Below the pieces are notes generated by a model that made no database searches, was not told the DNA's origin, and saw nothing but the letters and a program-made list of their open reading frames with translations. Source: an uncultured Thermoanaerobaculia bacterium (GTDB lineage Bacteria; Acidobacteriota; Thermoanaerobaculia; Multivoradales; Multivoraceae). From it: a stretch of 64,000 nucleotides of DNA. How positions within the stretch are numbered: position 1 is the first letter of the stretch; each line of letters opens with the position of its first letter. The translations under genes were made by a program, and so were the position numbers. The DNA lies in contig CATOTG010000006.1 of assembly GCA_951813015.1 (NCBI GenBank), forward strand, positions 897,501 through 961,500, given 5' to 3'. Shown one piece after another: positions 45,880-57,487 of this stretch.

Positions 45880-46625
45880 ACGCGGATCCCGAGGCGGCGC
45901 AGGCCGGGAAACCGGCCGGGAACAGGAACAGGAACAGGAAGACGGTATTCGTCATCCGCGCGGCCCTCGTGGGCGGCCTGATCGGGGCGCTTCTTCTGTT
46001 CGGCCGGCGGGTGGCGGGCTATCTGCCGGAGTTCTCCGCCTGGGTCGATGGGCTCGGCCTCTGGGGGCCGGTCGTCTTCGTTCTCGGCTACGCCGCGGCC
46101 ACCGTGGCGTTCATCCCCGGCTCGCTGCTCACCCTTGCAGGCGGCGCGATCTTCGGTCTCGCCGAGGGCGCCGCGGTTGTCTTCGTCGGCGCCTGCCTGG
46201 GGGCCACCGGCGCCTTCGTCGCGTCGAGGTACCTGGTCCGGGGAGCGATCGAACGGCGCATCGCAACGGAGCCGCGCTTCGCCGCCATCGACCGCGCGGT
46301 GGGGCGGGAAGGGTTCAAGATCGTCCTGCTGCTGCGACTCACGCCGGTTGTCCCCTTCGTGTTGCTGAACTACGCCCTGGGGTTGACCCGGGTCCAGCTG
46401 CGCGACTATCTGGGCGCCTGCATCGGCATGCTCCCCGCAACCCTGCTCTATGTCTACTACGGCAAGGTGATCGGCGATGTGGCCGAGGTCGCGGCCGGCG
46501 TCGAGGACGAGCGGGGTTGGGGTACCTGGCTCGCCACGGGCATCGGGCTGGCCGCCACGATCGCGGTGATCGTGATCGTCACCCGTATCGCGCGCCGCGC
46601 ACTCGCGGCGGAGGTCGGGGAATGA
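45876..46625 (+). CDS. TVP38/TMEM64 (DedA-superfamily) membrane protein
   Basis: This 249-residue integral membrane protein of the SNARE-associated/VTT domain family shows the VTT signatures (VAFIPGSLLTLAGGAIFG, LGATGAFVASRYLVRG, RLTPVVPFVLLNYALGLT) and about five or six helices. The N-terminal QAGKPAGNRNRNRKT is basic and low complexity. It overlaps both neighbours by ATGA. In many bacteria this protein is fused or adjacent to the disulfide oxidoreductase that follows here, so they probably work together at the membrane. Confidence 0.92.
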   Translation: MNADPEAAQAGKPAGNRNRNRKTVFVIRAALVGGLIGALLLFGRRVAGYLPEFSAWVDGLGLWGPVVFVLGYAAATVAFIPGSLLTLAGGAIFGLAEGAAVVFVGACLGATGAFVASRYLVRGAIERRIATEPRFAAIDRAVGREGFKIVLLLRLTPVVPFVLLNYALGLTRVQLRDYLGACIGMLPATLLYVYYGKVIGDVAEVAAGVEDERGWGTWLATGIGLAATIAVIVIVTRIARRALAAEVGE

Positions 46626-48148
46626 CCAGGCCCGGACTGCTGCCCGACAGCCCGCACGATCGTGACCTTCTGGCGCGCGTGGCCCCTGACGACTGGACGA
46701 ACCCGGAGCCTGCCGGCCGCTATCACCTGGTCGTGATCGGGGCCGGCGCCGCCGGTCTGGTGACCGCGATCGTGGCCGCAGGTCTCGGCGCCAGGGTGGC
46801 TCTGATCGAACGTCGGCTGATGGGCGGCGACTGCCTGAACTTCGGCTGTGTGCCGTCGAAGGGCATGATCGCCGCGGCGCGGCGGTGGACCGCCGGGCGG
46901 CCGGATCCCGGGTATGGGGCGCCAGGCACTGATCGCGCCGGCGACTTCGGCGCCGCGATGGAGCGCATGCGCCGGATCCGGGCGGCGATCAGCGAGGACG
47001 ACGCGGCGGAGCGCTTTCGCGATGCCGGAGTCGACGTGTACCTGGGTGAGGGCCGGTTCCTCTCCGACCGCGCGGTCGGCGTGACCGGACCGGCGGGCGA
47101 CCGGGAACTCCACTTTCGTCGTGCCGTCATCGCGACCGGCGCCCGTCCCCAGGCGCCGCCGATTCCCGGGCTGGACCGTTGCGACTACCTGACGAACGAG
47201 ACCGTCTTTTCGCTCACCGAGCGCCCGGAGCGGTTGGCCGTCATCGGCGCCGGCCCGATCGGCTGTGAGCTGTCCCAGGCCTTCGCCCGGCTGGGGAGCC
47301 GTGTTGTGACGTTCGACGTCTTGCCCGGCATCCTGCCGCGCGAGGATCCCGACGCGTCGGCTCTGGTCGAGAAAGCCCTCAGGCGGGATGGCGTCGACTT
47401 CGCGCTCGGCGCGCGGATCGAGGAAGTCGCGCCTCGTGACGCCGGCTTTCGCCTGACCTGGGTCGACAGCGACGGCGAGCGCCGTGAAACGCGTTGCGAT
47501 GAGCTTCTGGTCGCCGTGGGCCGAACCCCGAACGTCGAGCGCCTGGGGCTGGAGGAGGTTGGCGTCCGCTGCGATGCGGCCGGCGTCGCGGTCGATGCGA
47601 AGCTGCGCACGACGAATCCCCGCATCTACGCGGCCGGCGACATCACCCCGGCGCCCAAGTTCACCCACCTCGCTGACGCCCACGCGGGCGTCGTCGTCCG
47701 GAACGCGCTGTTCTTCCCCAGTGCGCGCGCCGACAGACTCGTCGTTCCGCGGTGTACGTACACCTCGCCGGAGGTGGCGCACGTCGGCCTGGACCGGCGG
47801 CAAGCGGATGAACGCGGCGTCGCGGTCGACGTGGTCGACGTGGCGTTCGAGGAGAACCACCGCGCCCTTCTCGACGGCGAGGAGGAGGGGTTTCTCCGGG
47901 TCCTGCTCCAGCGCGGCAGCGATCGTGTTCTGGGCGCCACGATCGTGGGGCCGGGCGCCGGCGACCTGATCGCGCCGCTCACCCTGGCCGTGACCCACCG
48001 GCTCGGCCTGTCGAAGTTCGCGGGCGCCATCCTGCCTTACCCGACCCGGGCGGAGGTGCTCAAGAAGGCCGCGAACAAGTGGCGAAAGACGAAGTTGAAT
48101 CCCACCGTCCAGGGCCTGCTGGGGCGCTGGTTCCGCTGGACCCGTTGA
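46622..48148 (+). CDS. FAD-dependent pyridine nucleotide-disulfide oxidoreductase (MerA/Lpd-like)
   Basis: This 508-residue flavoenzyme has the FAD motif GAGAAGLVTA near residue 42 and the redox disulfide GGDCLNFGCVPSKG. The NAD motif GAGPIGCELSQAF and the second FAD site IYAAGDI are also present. The C-terminal catalytic HPT of dihydrolipoamide dehydrogenase is replaced by YPTRAE, as in MerA-like members that act on other substrates. The N-terminal 35 residues precede the FAD fold. Substrate unknown; coupling with the TVP38 protein suggests a membrane-linked redox function. Confidence 0.9.
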   Translation: MTRPGLLPDSPHDRDLLARVAPDDWTNPEPAGRYHLVVIGAGAAGLVTAIVAAGLGARVALIERRLMGGDCLNFGCVPSKGMIAAARRWTAGRPDPGYGAPGTDRAGDFGAAMERMRRIRAAISEDDAAERFRDAGVDVYLGEGRFLSDRAVGVTGPAGDRELHFRRAVIATGARPQAPPIPGLDRCDYLTNETVFSLTERPERLAVIGAGPIGCELSQAFARLGSRVVTFDVLPGILPREDPDASALVEKALRRDGVDFALGARIEEVAPRDAGFRLTWVDSDGERRETRCDELLVAVGRTPNVERLGLEEVGVRCDAAGVAVDAKLRTTNPRIYAAGDITPAPKFTHLADAHAGVVVRNALFFPSARADRLVVPRCTYTSPEVAHVGLDRRQADERGVAVDVVDVAFEENHRALLDGEEEGFLRVLLQRGSDRVLGATIVGPGAGDLIAPLTLAVTHRLGLSKFAGAILPYPTRAEVLKKAANKWRKTKLNPTVQGLLGRWFRWTR

Positions 48149-48161
48149 CGGGCGCCGGCGG

Positions 48162-49445
48162 CTACAGGTGCCGCCTGCGCCGCCTGCGCCGCCTCCTTCG
48201 CCCTGGCCGCGCCGGTCTCGTCGCGGCGTCGCTGGCGACTCGGGACGGCGCCGACGCGGCGGCCCCTTGCCAGTATTCGAGTGCCTCATCGCCACTGCTG
48301 GTGGCTGCCGAAAGCAGGGCGAAGACGTCCATTGCGGGAAGGAAGGCCTCCCTTCCGACCAACTGGTGAGTGGCCTCAGGGCTGTGGTTCGGTTCGCACA
48401 GTCGCTGGAACGTCTCCAGCGTACGCACGACCCGGCCGCGGCGCGCCGCGGAGAGCGCGTAGCGGGTACTGAAGTCGGCGACGACATCCTCGACGAGTCG
48501 TTGCAGGCGCCGCCTCGGCACTCCGGCCCCGGCGGCTTCCAGCCGCTCCCTGCCGACCACGATTCGCGGCAGGAGCAGGGTCGACAGGAGCACCGCCAGC
48601 GGTGGTTCCGGCCCGGTGTTGACGCGTTCGTCAAGTCGTGCCGCGAGTTGGGAGAAGCCGGCGGTTTCGGATCCCTGGACTTCGTCGACCTCGGGCAGAG
48701 CGACCGGGAGCACTCCCGAGCGCCGCATCCAGCGGAAGGCGGCGGCGCTCCGGCCGCTTGACAGGAGTTGGATCAGTTCCTCGATCAGGCGGTGGGGCGA
48801 GGCCTTGGTGATCTCCCCGCGATGCTCGAAGGCGGCGGCGAGGGTCTCGTCTTCGATTTCGAAATCCAGACGCGCCGCGAATTCGCACGCCCGCAGCATC
48901 CGGACCGGATCCTCGCGGAAGCGCAGGTTGGGGTCGCCGATCACGCGGATGCAACCGTGGTCGAGATCTTCCAGGCCGCCCACATAGTCGACGACGGCAC
49001 GGTCGGAGGCTCGATAGAGCAGGGCGTTGACCGTGAAGTCGCGGCGGAAGGCGTCCTGTCGCGGGGTGCCGTAGGTATTGTCGCTCGTCACCAGGAACTC
49101 GCCGGGCGAGCGCCGCTGATCGTCGGGATCCGGCGCGCCCCGGAACGTGGACACTTCGACCACCTCGTCGCCGAACAGGACGTGGGCGAGGCGAAAGCGC
49201 CGGCCGATGATCCGGGAGTTCCGGAACAGCCGCCGCACGTCCTCGGGGCGCGCGTCGGTGACGACATCGTAGTCCTTCGGCGCGCGTTGCAGCATCAGAT
49301 CGCGCACGCTGCCGCCGACCAGGCCCGCGTTCCGGCCTGCCTGATGCAGCCTCCGCAGCACCTTCTGGGCGCCGCGCGAGATCCGGCGCCACGCGATCGG
49401 GTGCTCGGAATGCGGCAGTATCGTGGCCGCGGCCGTCGCATCCAT
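48162..49445 (-). CDS. pcnB: poly(A) polymerase/CCA-adding-type nucleotidyltransferase
   Basis: This 427-residue class II nucleotidyltransferase has GLVGGSVRDL-L, the catalytic DYDVVTDA, and RRDFTVNALLY. It also shows the RNA-binding head RFREDPVRMLRACEFAARLDF, as in PcnB. It adds 3' adenosines to RNA, either poly(A) or CCA. The C-terminus ends in an arginine-only run (RPGRRRRRRRRRRHL), like the basic tail of PcnB proteins. ATG 49445 lies six bases after a TACCCT box and only 33 bp from the divergent racemase start. Confidence 0.87.
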   Translation of the reverse strand: MDATAAATILPHSEHPIAWRRISRGAQKVLRRLHQAGRNAGLVGGSVRDLMLQRAPKDYDVVTDARPEDVRRLFRNSRIIGRRFRLAHVLFGDEVVEVSTFRGAPDPDDQRRSPGEFLVTSDNTYGTPRQDAFRRDFTVNALLYRASDRAVVDYVGGLEDLDHGCIRVIGDPNLRFREDPVRMLRACEFAARLDFEIEDETLAAAFEHRGEITKASPHRLIEELIQLLSSGRSAAAFRWMRRSGVLPVALPEVDEVQGSETAGFSQLAARLDERVNTGPEPPLAVLLSTLLLPRIVVGRERLEAAGAGVPRRRLQRLVEDVVADFSTRYALSAARRGRVVRTLETFQRLCEPNHSPEATHQLVGREAFLPAMDVFALLSAATSSGDEALEYWQGAAASAPSRVASDAATRPARPGRRRRRRRRRRHL

Positions 49446-49451
49446 CGGATC

Positions 49452-49457
49452 AGGGTA
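49452..49457 (-). promoter_or_regulatory. -10-like box of pcnB, six bases from ATG
   Basis: TACCCT on the minus strand is followed by six bases and ATG 49445, inside a 33-bp divergent gap. Confidence 0.4.
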
Positions 49458-49465
49458 TCAACGGA

Positions 49466-49471
49466 TAGGCT
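49466..49471 (+). promoter_or_regulatory. -10-like box of the racemase gene, seven bases from GTG
   Basis: TAGGCT is followed by seven bases and GTG 49479, inside the same 33-bp gap. There is no room for a leader with a ribosome site. Confidence 0.4.
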
Positions 49472-49478
49472 CCGGCCC

Positions 49479-50600
49479 GTGGGCGCCCTGGATGGACTGC
49501 GGGTTCTCGACCTGTCGCGGCTCGCTCCCGGGCCGTACTGCTCCATGCTGCTCGCCGACATGGGCGCCGACGTTCTGCGGGTCGACAACGCGGCTGGCGG
49601 ACCGGTTAGGTCCGGCGACATGCTGTCGCGGAACAAGCGGAGCATCGCGCTCAACCTGAAGACCGACGGCGGGCAGCGCATTCTGCACGAGCTGGCGGCG
49701 AACGCCGACGTGTTCCTCGAGGGCAACCGGCCCGGCGTCTGCGCCCGGCTGGGCTGCGGCTACGAGACGCTTGCGGCGCTCAACGAGCGCCTCGTGTATT
49801 GCTCGCTCACCGGCTACGGCCAGACCGGGCCGATGGCGCAAGCCGCCGGGCACGACGTGAACTACATCGCGCTCGCGGGCGTTCTGTCGCAGATCGGCAA
49901 CGGCCAGGACCCGCCTCTGCCGCCGCTGAACCTGGTCGCCGATTTCGGCGGCGGCGGCCTGATGGCCGCCTTCGGCATCCTCTGCGCGCTGTTCGAGCGG
50001 GAGCGGTCCGGCCGGGGCCAGTACATCGACGCGGCGATGATCGACGGAGCGGCTTCCCTGATGGCCGTTCACTTCGCGCAGAAGGGCGCCCGCTCGACGC
50101 CCGGCGCGGGACTTCTCGGGGGCGGCGCCGCCTTCTACCGCTGCTACGAGTGCAAGTGCGGCGGCTACGTCTCGGTCGGCGCGATCGAACCGCAGTTCTT
50201 CGCCGCGTTGTGCGAGGGAACGGGTGTCGACGTCGTCGACGAGCAGATGGACACCGACCGCTGGCCGGCGCACATCGAGGCCTTCAGGCGGGCTTTCCTG
50301 ACCCGCACGCGGGACGAGTGGGCCGCGGTGTTCAGCGAGCTCGACGCCTGCGTGTCGCCGGTGCTCGACCTCGACGAGGCGCCGGACCATGAGCACAACG
50401 TACAGCGGGGGACCTTCCCGATCGGCCCGGACGGAGAGATTCACATAGCGCCCGCGCCGCGGCTTGAGCGGACGCCCGGCGACCTCCGCCAGCGCGAGCC
50501 GCGGATGGGCGAACACACCGGAGAGGTCCTGGCCGATCTTGGCTACGGCGCCGGGGAGATCGACGGACTCGAACAGAATGGAGCGATTCTGAGAGCATGA
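49479..50600 (+). CDS. alpha-methylacyl-CoA racemase-like CoA-transferase family protein
   Basis: This 373-residue class III CoA-transferase fold protein most resembles alpha-methylacyl-CoA racemase: LDLSRLAPGPYCSMLLADMGADVLRV at the N-terminus (in parts), the racemase His in GHDVNYIALAGVLSQIG, the catalytic Asp in NLVADFGGGG, and GAIEPQFF. It would epimerise 2-methyl branches of acyl-CoAs. GTG 49479 gives the family N-terminus; longer upstream frames run antisense through pcnB. It overlaps the MaoC-type gene by ATGA, fitting breakdown of branched acyl-CoAs. Confidence 0.88.
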   Translation: MGALDGLRVLDLSRLAPGPYCSMLLADMGADVLRVDNAAGGPVRSGDMLSRNKRSIALNLKTDGGQRILHELAANADVFLEGNRPGVCARLGCGYETLAALNERLVYCSLTGYGQTGPMAQAAGHDVNYIALAGVLSQIGNGQDPPLPPLNLVADFGGGGLMAAFGILCALFERERSGRGQYIDAAMIDGAASLMAVHFAQKGARSTPGAGLLGGGAAFYRCYECKCGGYVSVGAIEPQFFAALCEGTGVDVVDEQMDTDRWPAHIEAFRRAFLTRTRDEWAAVFSELDACVSPVLDLDEAPDHEHNVQRGTFPIGPDGEIHIAPAPRLERTPGDLRQREPRMGEHTGEVLADLGYGAGEIDGLEQNGAILRA

Positions 50601-51202
50601 ATGACGCAAGAACGCACGACGGTCCGCCTGCCGATGGCGCAGGCGGCGCACTCACGCAAGGCGGTCCGCCCACAGACGATGCGGGCGGCGCATCCACGCG
50701 CGGCGGTCCGCCCGCGGACGGCGCCGGCAGGGTCTTCGAGGACTTCGAGGTCGGCCAGATCTTCCGTCACGCCTTGGGTCGGACGGTGACCGAGGGCGAC
50801 AACGTCTGGTTGACGATGATCACGCTGAACCCGAACCCGATCCACTTCGACCGCGAGTACGCGGGTCAAACGGAGTGGGGGCGACCCCTGGTCAACTCCT
50901 GTTTCACCCTGTCCCTGGTCACCGCGCTGACCGTCGCCGACCTGTCGCAGAACGCGGTGAACCTCGGCTGGGACAGGGTCCGCTTGCCGCACCCGGTGTT
51001 CGAAGGCGACACCCTGTACGCCCAGAGCGAGGTGCTCTCTGTCCGCGAGTCGAACTCGCGCCCGCACCAGGGCATCGTGGGTTTCCGCACGGTCGGTTAC
51101 AACCAGGACGGTCGGGCCGTGATCACCTTCGACCGCACGATCCTGGTCTACCGTCGCGGCCGCGTGCCGGCGAAGCCGGTCCGTCCGGAGCTGCGCGGGT
51201 AG
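50597..51202 (+). CDS. MaoC-family acyl-CoA hydratase with repeated N-terminal extension
   Basis: This 201-residue hot-dog-fold protein has a MaoC domain at about residues 46-190: EDFEVGQIF, GRTVTEGDN, NPIHFDREYA with the hydratase Asp/His region, and VFEGDTLYAQSEV. This suits an enoyl-CoA or mesaconyl-type hydratase. Residues 8-45 are a three-fold 14-residue repeat (GGPPADGAG type) rich in Gly, Pro and Asp, unusual for the family. ATG overlaps the racemase stop. No terminator is obvious downstream. Confidence 0.87.
   Translation: MNDARTHDGPPADGAGGALTQGGPPTDDAGGASTRGGPPADGAGRVFEDFEVGQIFRHALGRTVTEGDNVWLTMITLNPNPIHFDREYAGQTEWGRPLVNSCFTLSLVTALTVADLSQNAVNLGWDRVRLPHPVFEGDTLYAQSEVLSVRESNSRPHQGIVGFRTVGYNQDGRAVITFDRTILVYRRGRVPAKPVRPELRG
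50618..50731 (+). repeat. 42-bp in-frame repeats in the MaoC gene
   Basis: Two full and one partial 42-bp units (50618-50659, 50660-50701, 50702-50731) encode GGPPADGAGGALTQ-like 14-residue repeats. Each unit begins GGTCCGCC. Confidence 0.7.
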
Positions 51203-51253
51203 GCGCTGCGCCGGCGGTCCGGAAGCCGGCGCTTCGCGCCGAATGCCGGCCAG

Positions 51254-51314
51254 AACCCGGGTGGCGCGACCCGCGCCACACGCGAACCGGTCCGTGCGCC
51301 CGTCAGCGGGCGCA
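51254..51314 (+). repeat. intergenic relative of the 69-bp repeat
   Basis: Starting AACCCGGG and containing CGCGAACCGGTCCG and AGCGGGCGCA, this segment aligns with the minus-strand form of the 20732-20869 units. It has a hairpin GTGGCGCG-ACC-CGCGCCAC where the other copies have CTTGC...GCAAG. The arms resemble the internal hairpin of the MITE-like element. The rest of the 51203-51410 gap holds no gene. Confidence 0.5.
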
Positions 51315-51410
51315 AGGAAGCCAGGCCGGGCGGACCCGCGGGACGAACCGCCCGGTCTGCGGCGCAACGGAGGGAAGGGACCGGCTTCGGCCCGGCGCAC
51401 CCCAGTCGAG

Positions 51411-52676
<1,266 letters not shown>

Positions 52677-52761
52677 ATCTGATGTCTCACCTCGTGTGTT
52701 GCCCGGTATCGACCCCTTCGGTCTCTAGGGGTACTCGGCTCGGTTGGCGTATTCGTCGCGG

Positions 52762-52770
52762 AGTGTAGCA
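52762..52770 (-). promoter_or_regulatory. extended -10 of gltA
   Basis: TGC-TACACT on the minus strand lies about 85 bases before the gltA ATG. This is the best match in the window to the TGnTAnnCT pattern, and it leaves a real leader with a GAGGTGAG ribosome-site region. Confidence 0.55.
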
Positions 52771-52807
52771 GCCCCGCAAGCGGTAGTGGGACCTTGGCGG
52801 GTCCGAT

Positions 52808-53492
52808 TCAGACGCCCCTTGTTTCGGCGCCCCAGAGCGTCTTGTGGAGTTGCAGCGAAACCCGTGCCGGAAGCCGGTCTTCGAGTACCCAGGAGGCGAG
52901 TCGGGCAGGTTCCAGAGCGTCCCACACAGGCGACAGGTGGACGGTGCAGCGTCGGTCGATCCGATGCTTGCGGATCGCATCGCGCGCCCATTCGTAGTCG
53001 GCGCGGTCGGCGAGGACGAGCTTCACCTCGTCCGTCGAACGCAGCTTGTCGATGTTCGGCCAGTGGTTGTTCGCGGCCTCGCCACTGGCCGGGCACTTCA
53101 GGTCGACGATTCGCCGGACCCGCGAATCGACGTCCGAGATATCCAGCCCGCCACCGGTTTCGAGCAGGACGGTGAGTCCTCGGTCGCAGAGCCTGCTCAT
53201 CAAGGGATGAACGCCGGGTTGGAGCAGGGGTTCGCCGCCGGTGACTTCCGCCAGCGGACAGTCGAACGCCAGCACCTCGGCGATCACGTCGTCCGTGCGC
53301 ATCCACGAGCCTTCGTGGAAGCTGTACTCCGTGTCGCACCAACTGCACCGCATCTGGCACCCGGTCAGCCGCACCAGGACGCAGGGGCGGCCCGCGAAGG
53401 TCGATTCGCCCTGAATCGAGTAGAAGATCTCGTTGACCTTGAGCCGCTCGCTCTCGGGCAGCGCGGCGACCGGGTCGAGCTGGCGGAGCGGA

Positions 53493-53509
<17 letters not shown>
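52808..53509 (-). CDS. queE: 7-carboxy-7-deazaguanine synthase (radical SAM)
   Basis: This roughly 233-residue enzyme converts carboxy-tetrahydropterin to CDG on the queuosine/7-deazaguanine path. It has EIFYSIQGEST, the radical-SAM cluster CQMRCSWCDTEYSF (CxxxCxxC), TGGEPLLQ and DLKCPASGE. No ATG fits; TTG 53509 lies inside the last codons of the aconitase gene, overlapping it by 17 bases, and gives the family N-terminus. Partner que genes are not in the window. Confidence 0.92.
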
Positions 53510-56231
<2,722 letters not shown>

Positions 56232-56361
56232 GTCCCTGTTTCCGTGTCTCCGGCTGCAGGCGCCGGGGGGTTTTCGAGTGCGCCTGAGATTACCCAAAGT
56301 GTGGCCGGCGCCGGCGGCTGCGGTCTTGCTCACGGTCCGCTGCCGAAGCCCTGGCGGAGTG

Positions 56362-56367
56362 TAGAGT
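56362..56367 (+). promoter_or_regulatory. -10 box of algH, six bases from ATG
   Basis: TAGAGT is followed by six bases and ATG 56374. The overlapping AGTGTA (56359-56364) reads TACACT on the other strand, so the same site could also fire toward acnA. Confidence 0.45.
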
Positions 56368-56373
56368 CGCGCC

Positions 56374-56964
56374 ATGTCCGGGCTGGATGACCTCGAGACG
56401 CCGAGTCTGCTGATCGCCATGCCCCAGGTCCTCGATCCGTTCTTCGCTCGGGCCGTCGTGCTCCTGGCCGCGCACGAGGAGGGCGGGGAGGGTGGAAGTC
56501 TCGGTTTCGTCGTCAATCGCCCGAGTCAGCTCAAGGTCGACGAGGTGTTGCGGGAACTCGATATCGAGTGGCTGGGCGGTTCACAAGCACCGGCCTTCGT
56601 CGGTGGTCCGGTGCAGCCGGAAGTGGGTACGGTGCTGCTGTCTCTCGACGGCCTGACGGGTGTAGAGGCGGACGGGATCACCCGGATCGCGCCGGGCGTG
56701 GGCGCGACGCAGAACATCCTGGCGCTGCGGACACTGGCTCGCCGGGCGCCGGAGCGCATGCGGCTCCTGCTCGGTCACGCCGGTTGGGCGCCGGGCCAGT
56801 TGATGCAGGAGCTCACCCGCAGCGACTGGTTGACGGCGCCGGTGGAGGCTTCGATCGTGTTCTCGCCCGATCCGGTGGACGCCTGGTCGGCCGCACTCGC
56901 CTCCCTGGGGATCGATCCCGGGGCGCTGCCGAGTTGGGCCTCCGGCGACGGCGCCTCGAACTGA
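56374..56964 (+). CDS. algH: UPF0301/YqgE/AlgH family protein
   Basis: This 196-residue protein contains the family pattern: TPSLLIAMPQVLDPFFARAVVLL (in parts), GFVVNRPS, FVGGPVQPEVG, LLLGHAGWAPGQLMQEL and a C-terminal SDWLTAPVEASIVF-type segment. Biochemical function is unknown; AlgH was named for a regulatory effect on alginate in Pseudomonas. A single-gene unit with its own leaderless-type promoter box is likely. It converges on dut with a four-base gap. Confidence 0.92.
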   Translation: MSGLDDLETPSLLIAMPQVLDPFFARAVVLLAAHEEGGEGGSLGFVVNRPSQLKVDEVLRELDIEWLGGSQAPAFVGGPVQPEVGTVLLSLDGLTGVEADGITRIAPGVGATQNILALRTLARRAPERMRLLLGHAGWAPGQLMQELTRSDWLTAPVEASIVFSPDPVDAWSAALASLGIDPGALPSWASGDGASN

Positions 56965-56968
56965 GTCC

Positions 56969-57487
56969 CTACTGACCCGTGGAGCCGAAGCCGCCGTCGT
57001 TGCGGAGGCCTTCTGTCGGTTGCCTGCCGAGGCTTTCGTCCTCCCGGAACGTGATTTCGGGCACGGCGGCGACCACCATCTGAGCCAGCCGTTCGCCGCG
57101 CTCGATCGTGATCGGGCGCCGGCCCAGATTGACGAGCAGCAGCTTGACTTCGCCGCGGTAGTCGCTGTCGATCGTGCCGGGCGCGTTGAGTACGGTCAGG
57201 CCCTGCCGGTAGGCGTGCCCGCTGCGCGGCCGGATCTGGGCCTCGTAGCCGCGCGGCAGACCGAGGATGAGGCCGGTCGGAATCAGGGCGCGAGCGCCGG
57301 GTTCCATCCGGATTGCGGCGCCCGTGGCCGCGCGCAGGTCGTAGCCGGCGCTGCCGGCGGAGGCGCGCTCCGGCAGACTGGCGGAATGGGGCAGCCGGCG
57401 GACGGCGACGGTGACGGGAGGCGTTCCTTGTTCGCGTGCTTCGGTTGCCCGGCCCGGTATCTCCGGGGCGGCGGTTGGCCTGCTCAA
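56969..57487 (-). CDS. dut: deoxyuridine 5'-triphosphate nucleotidohydrolase
   Basis: This trimeric dUTPase of about 172 residues hydrolyses dUTP to dUMP. All five motifs are visible: SAGYDLRA, RPRSGHA, LNAPGTIDSDYRGE, RGERLAQMV and NDGGFGSTGQ. There is no in-frame ATG or GTG near the domain; a TTG at 57487 overlaps the stop of the pseudopilin gene as TTGA, a coupling form used several times in this window. The N-terminal 30 residues before the fold are longer than usual. The gene ends the pil/gsp operon, an unusual place for it. Confidence 0.9.
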   Translation of the reverse strand: MSRPTAAPEIPGRATEAREQGTPPVTVAVRRLPHSASLPERASAGSAGYDLRAATGAAIRMEPGARALIPTGLILGLPRGYEAQIRPRSGHAYRQGLTVLNAPGTIDSDYRGEVKLLLVNLGRRPITIERGERLAQMVVAAVPEITFREDESLGRQPTEGLRNDGGFGSTGQ

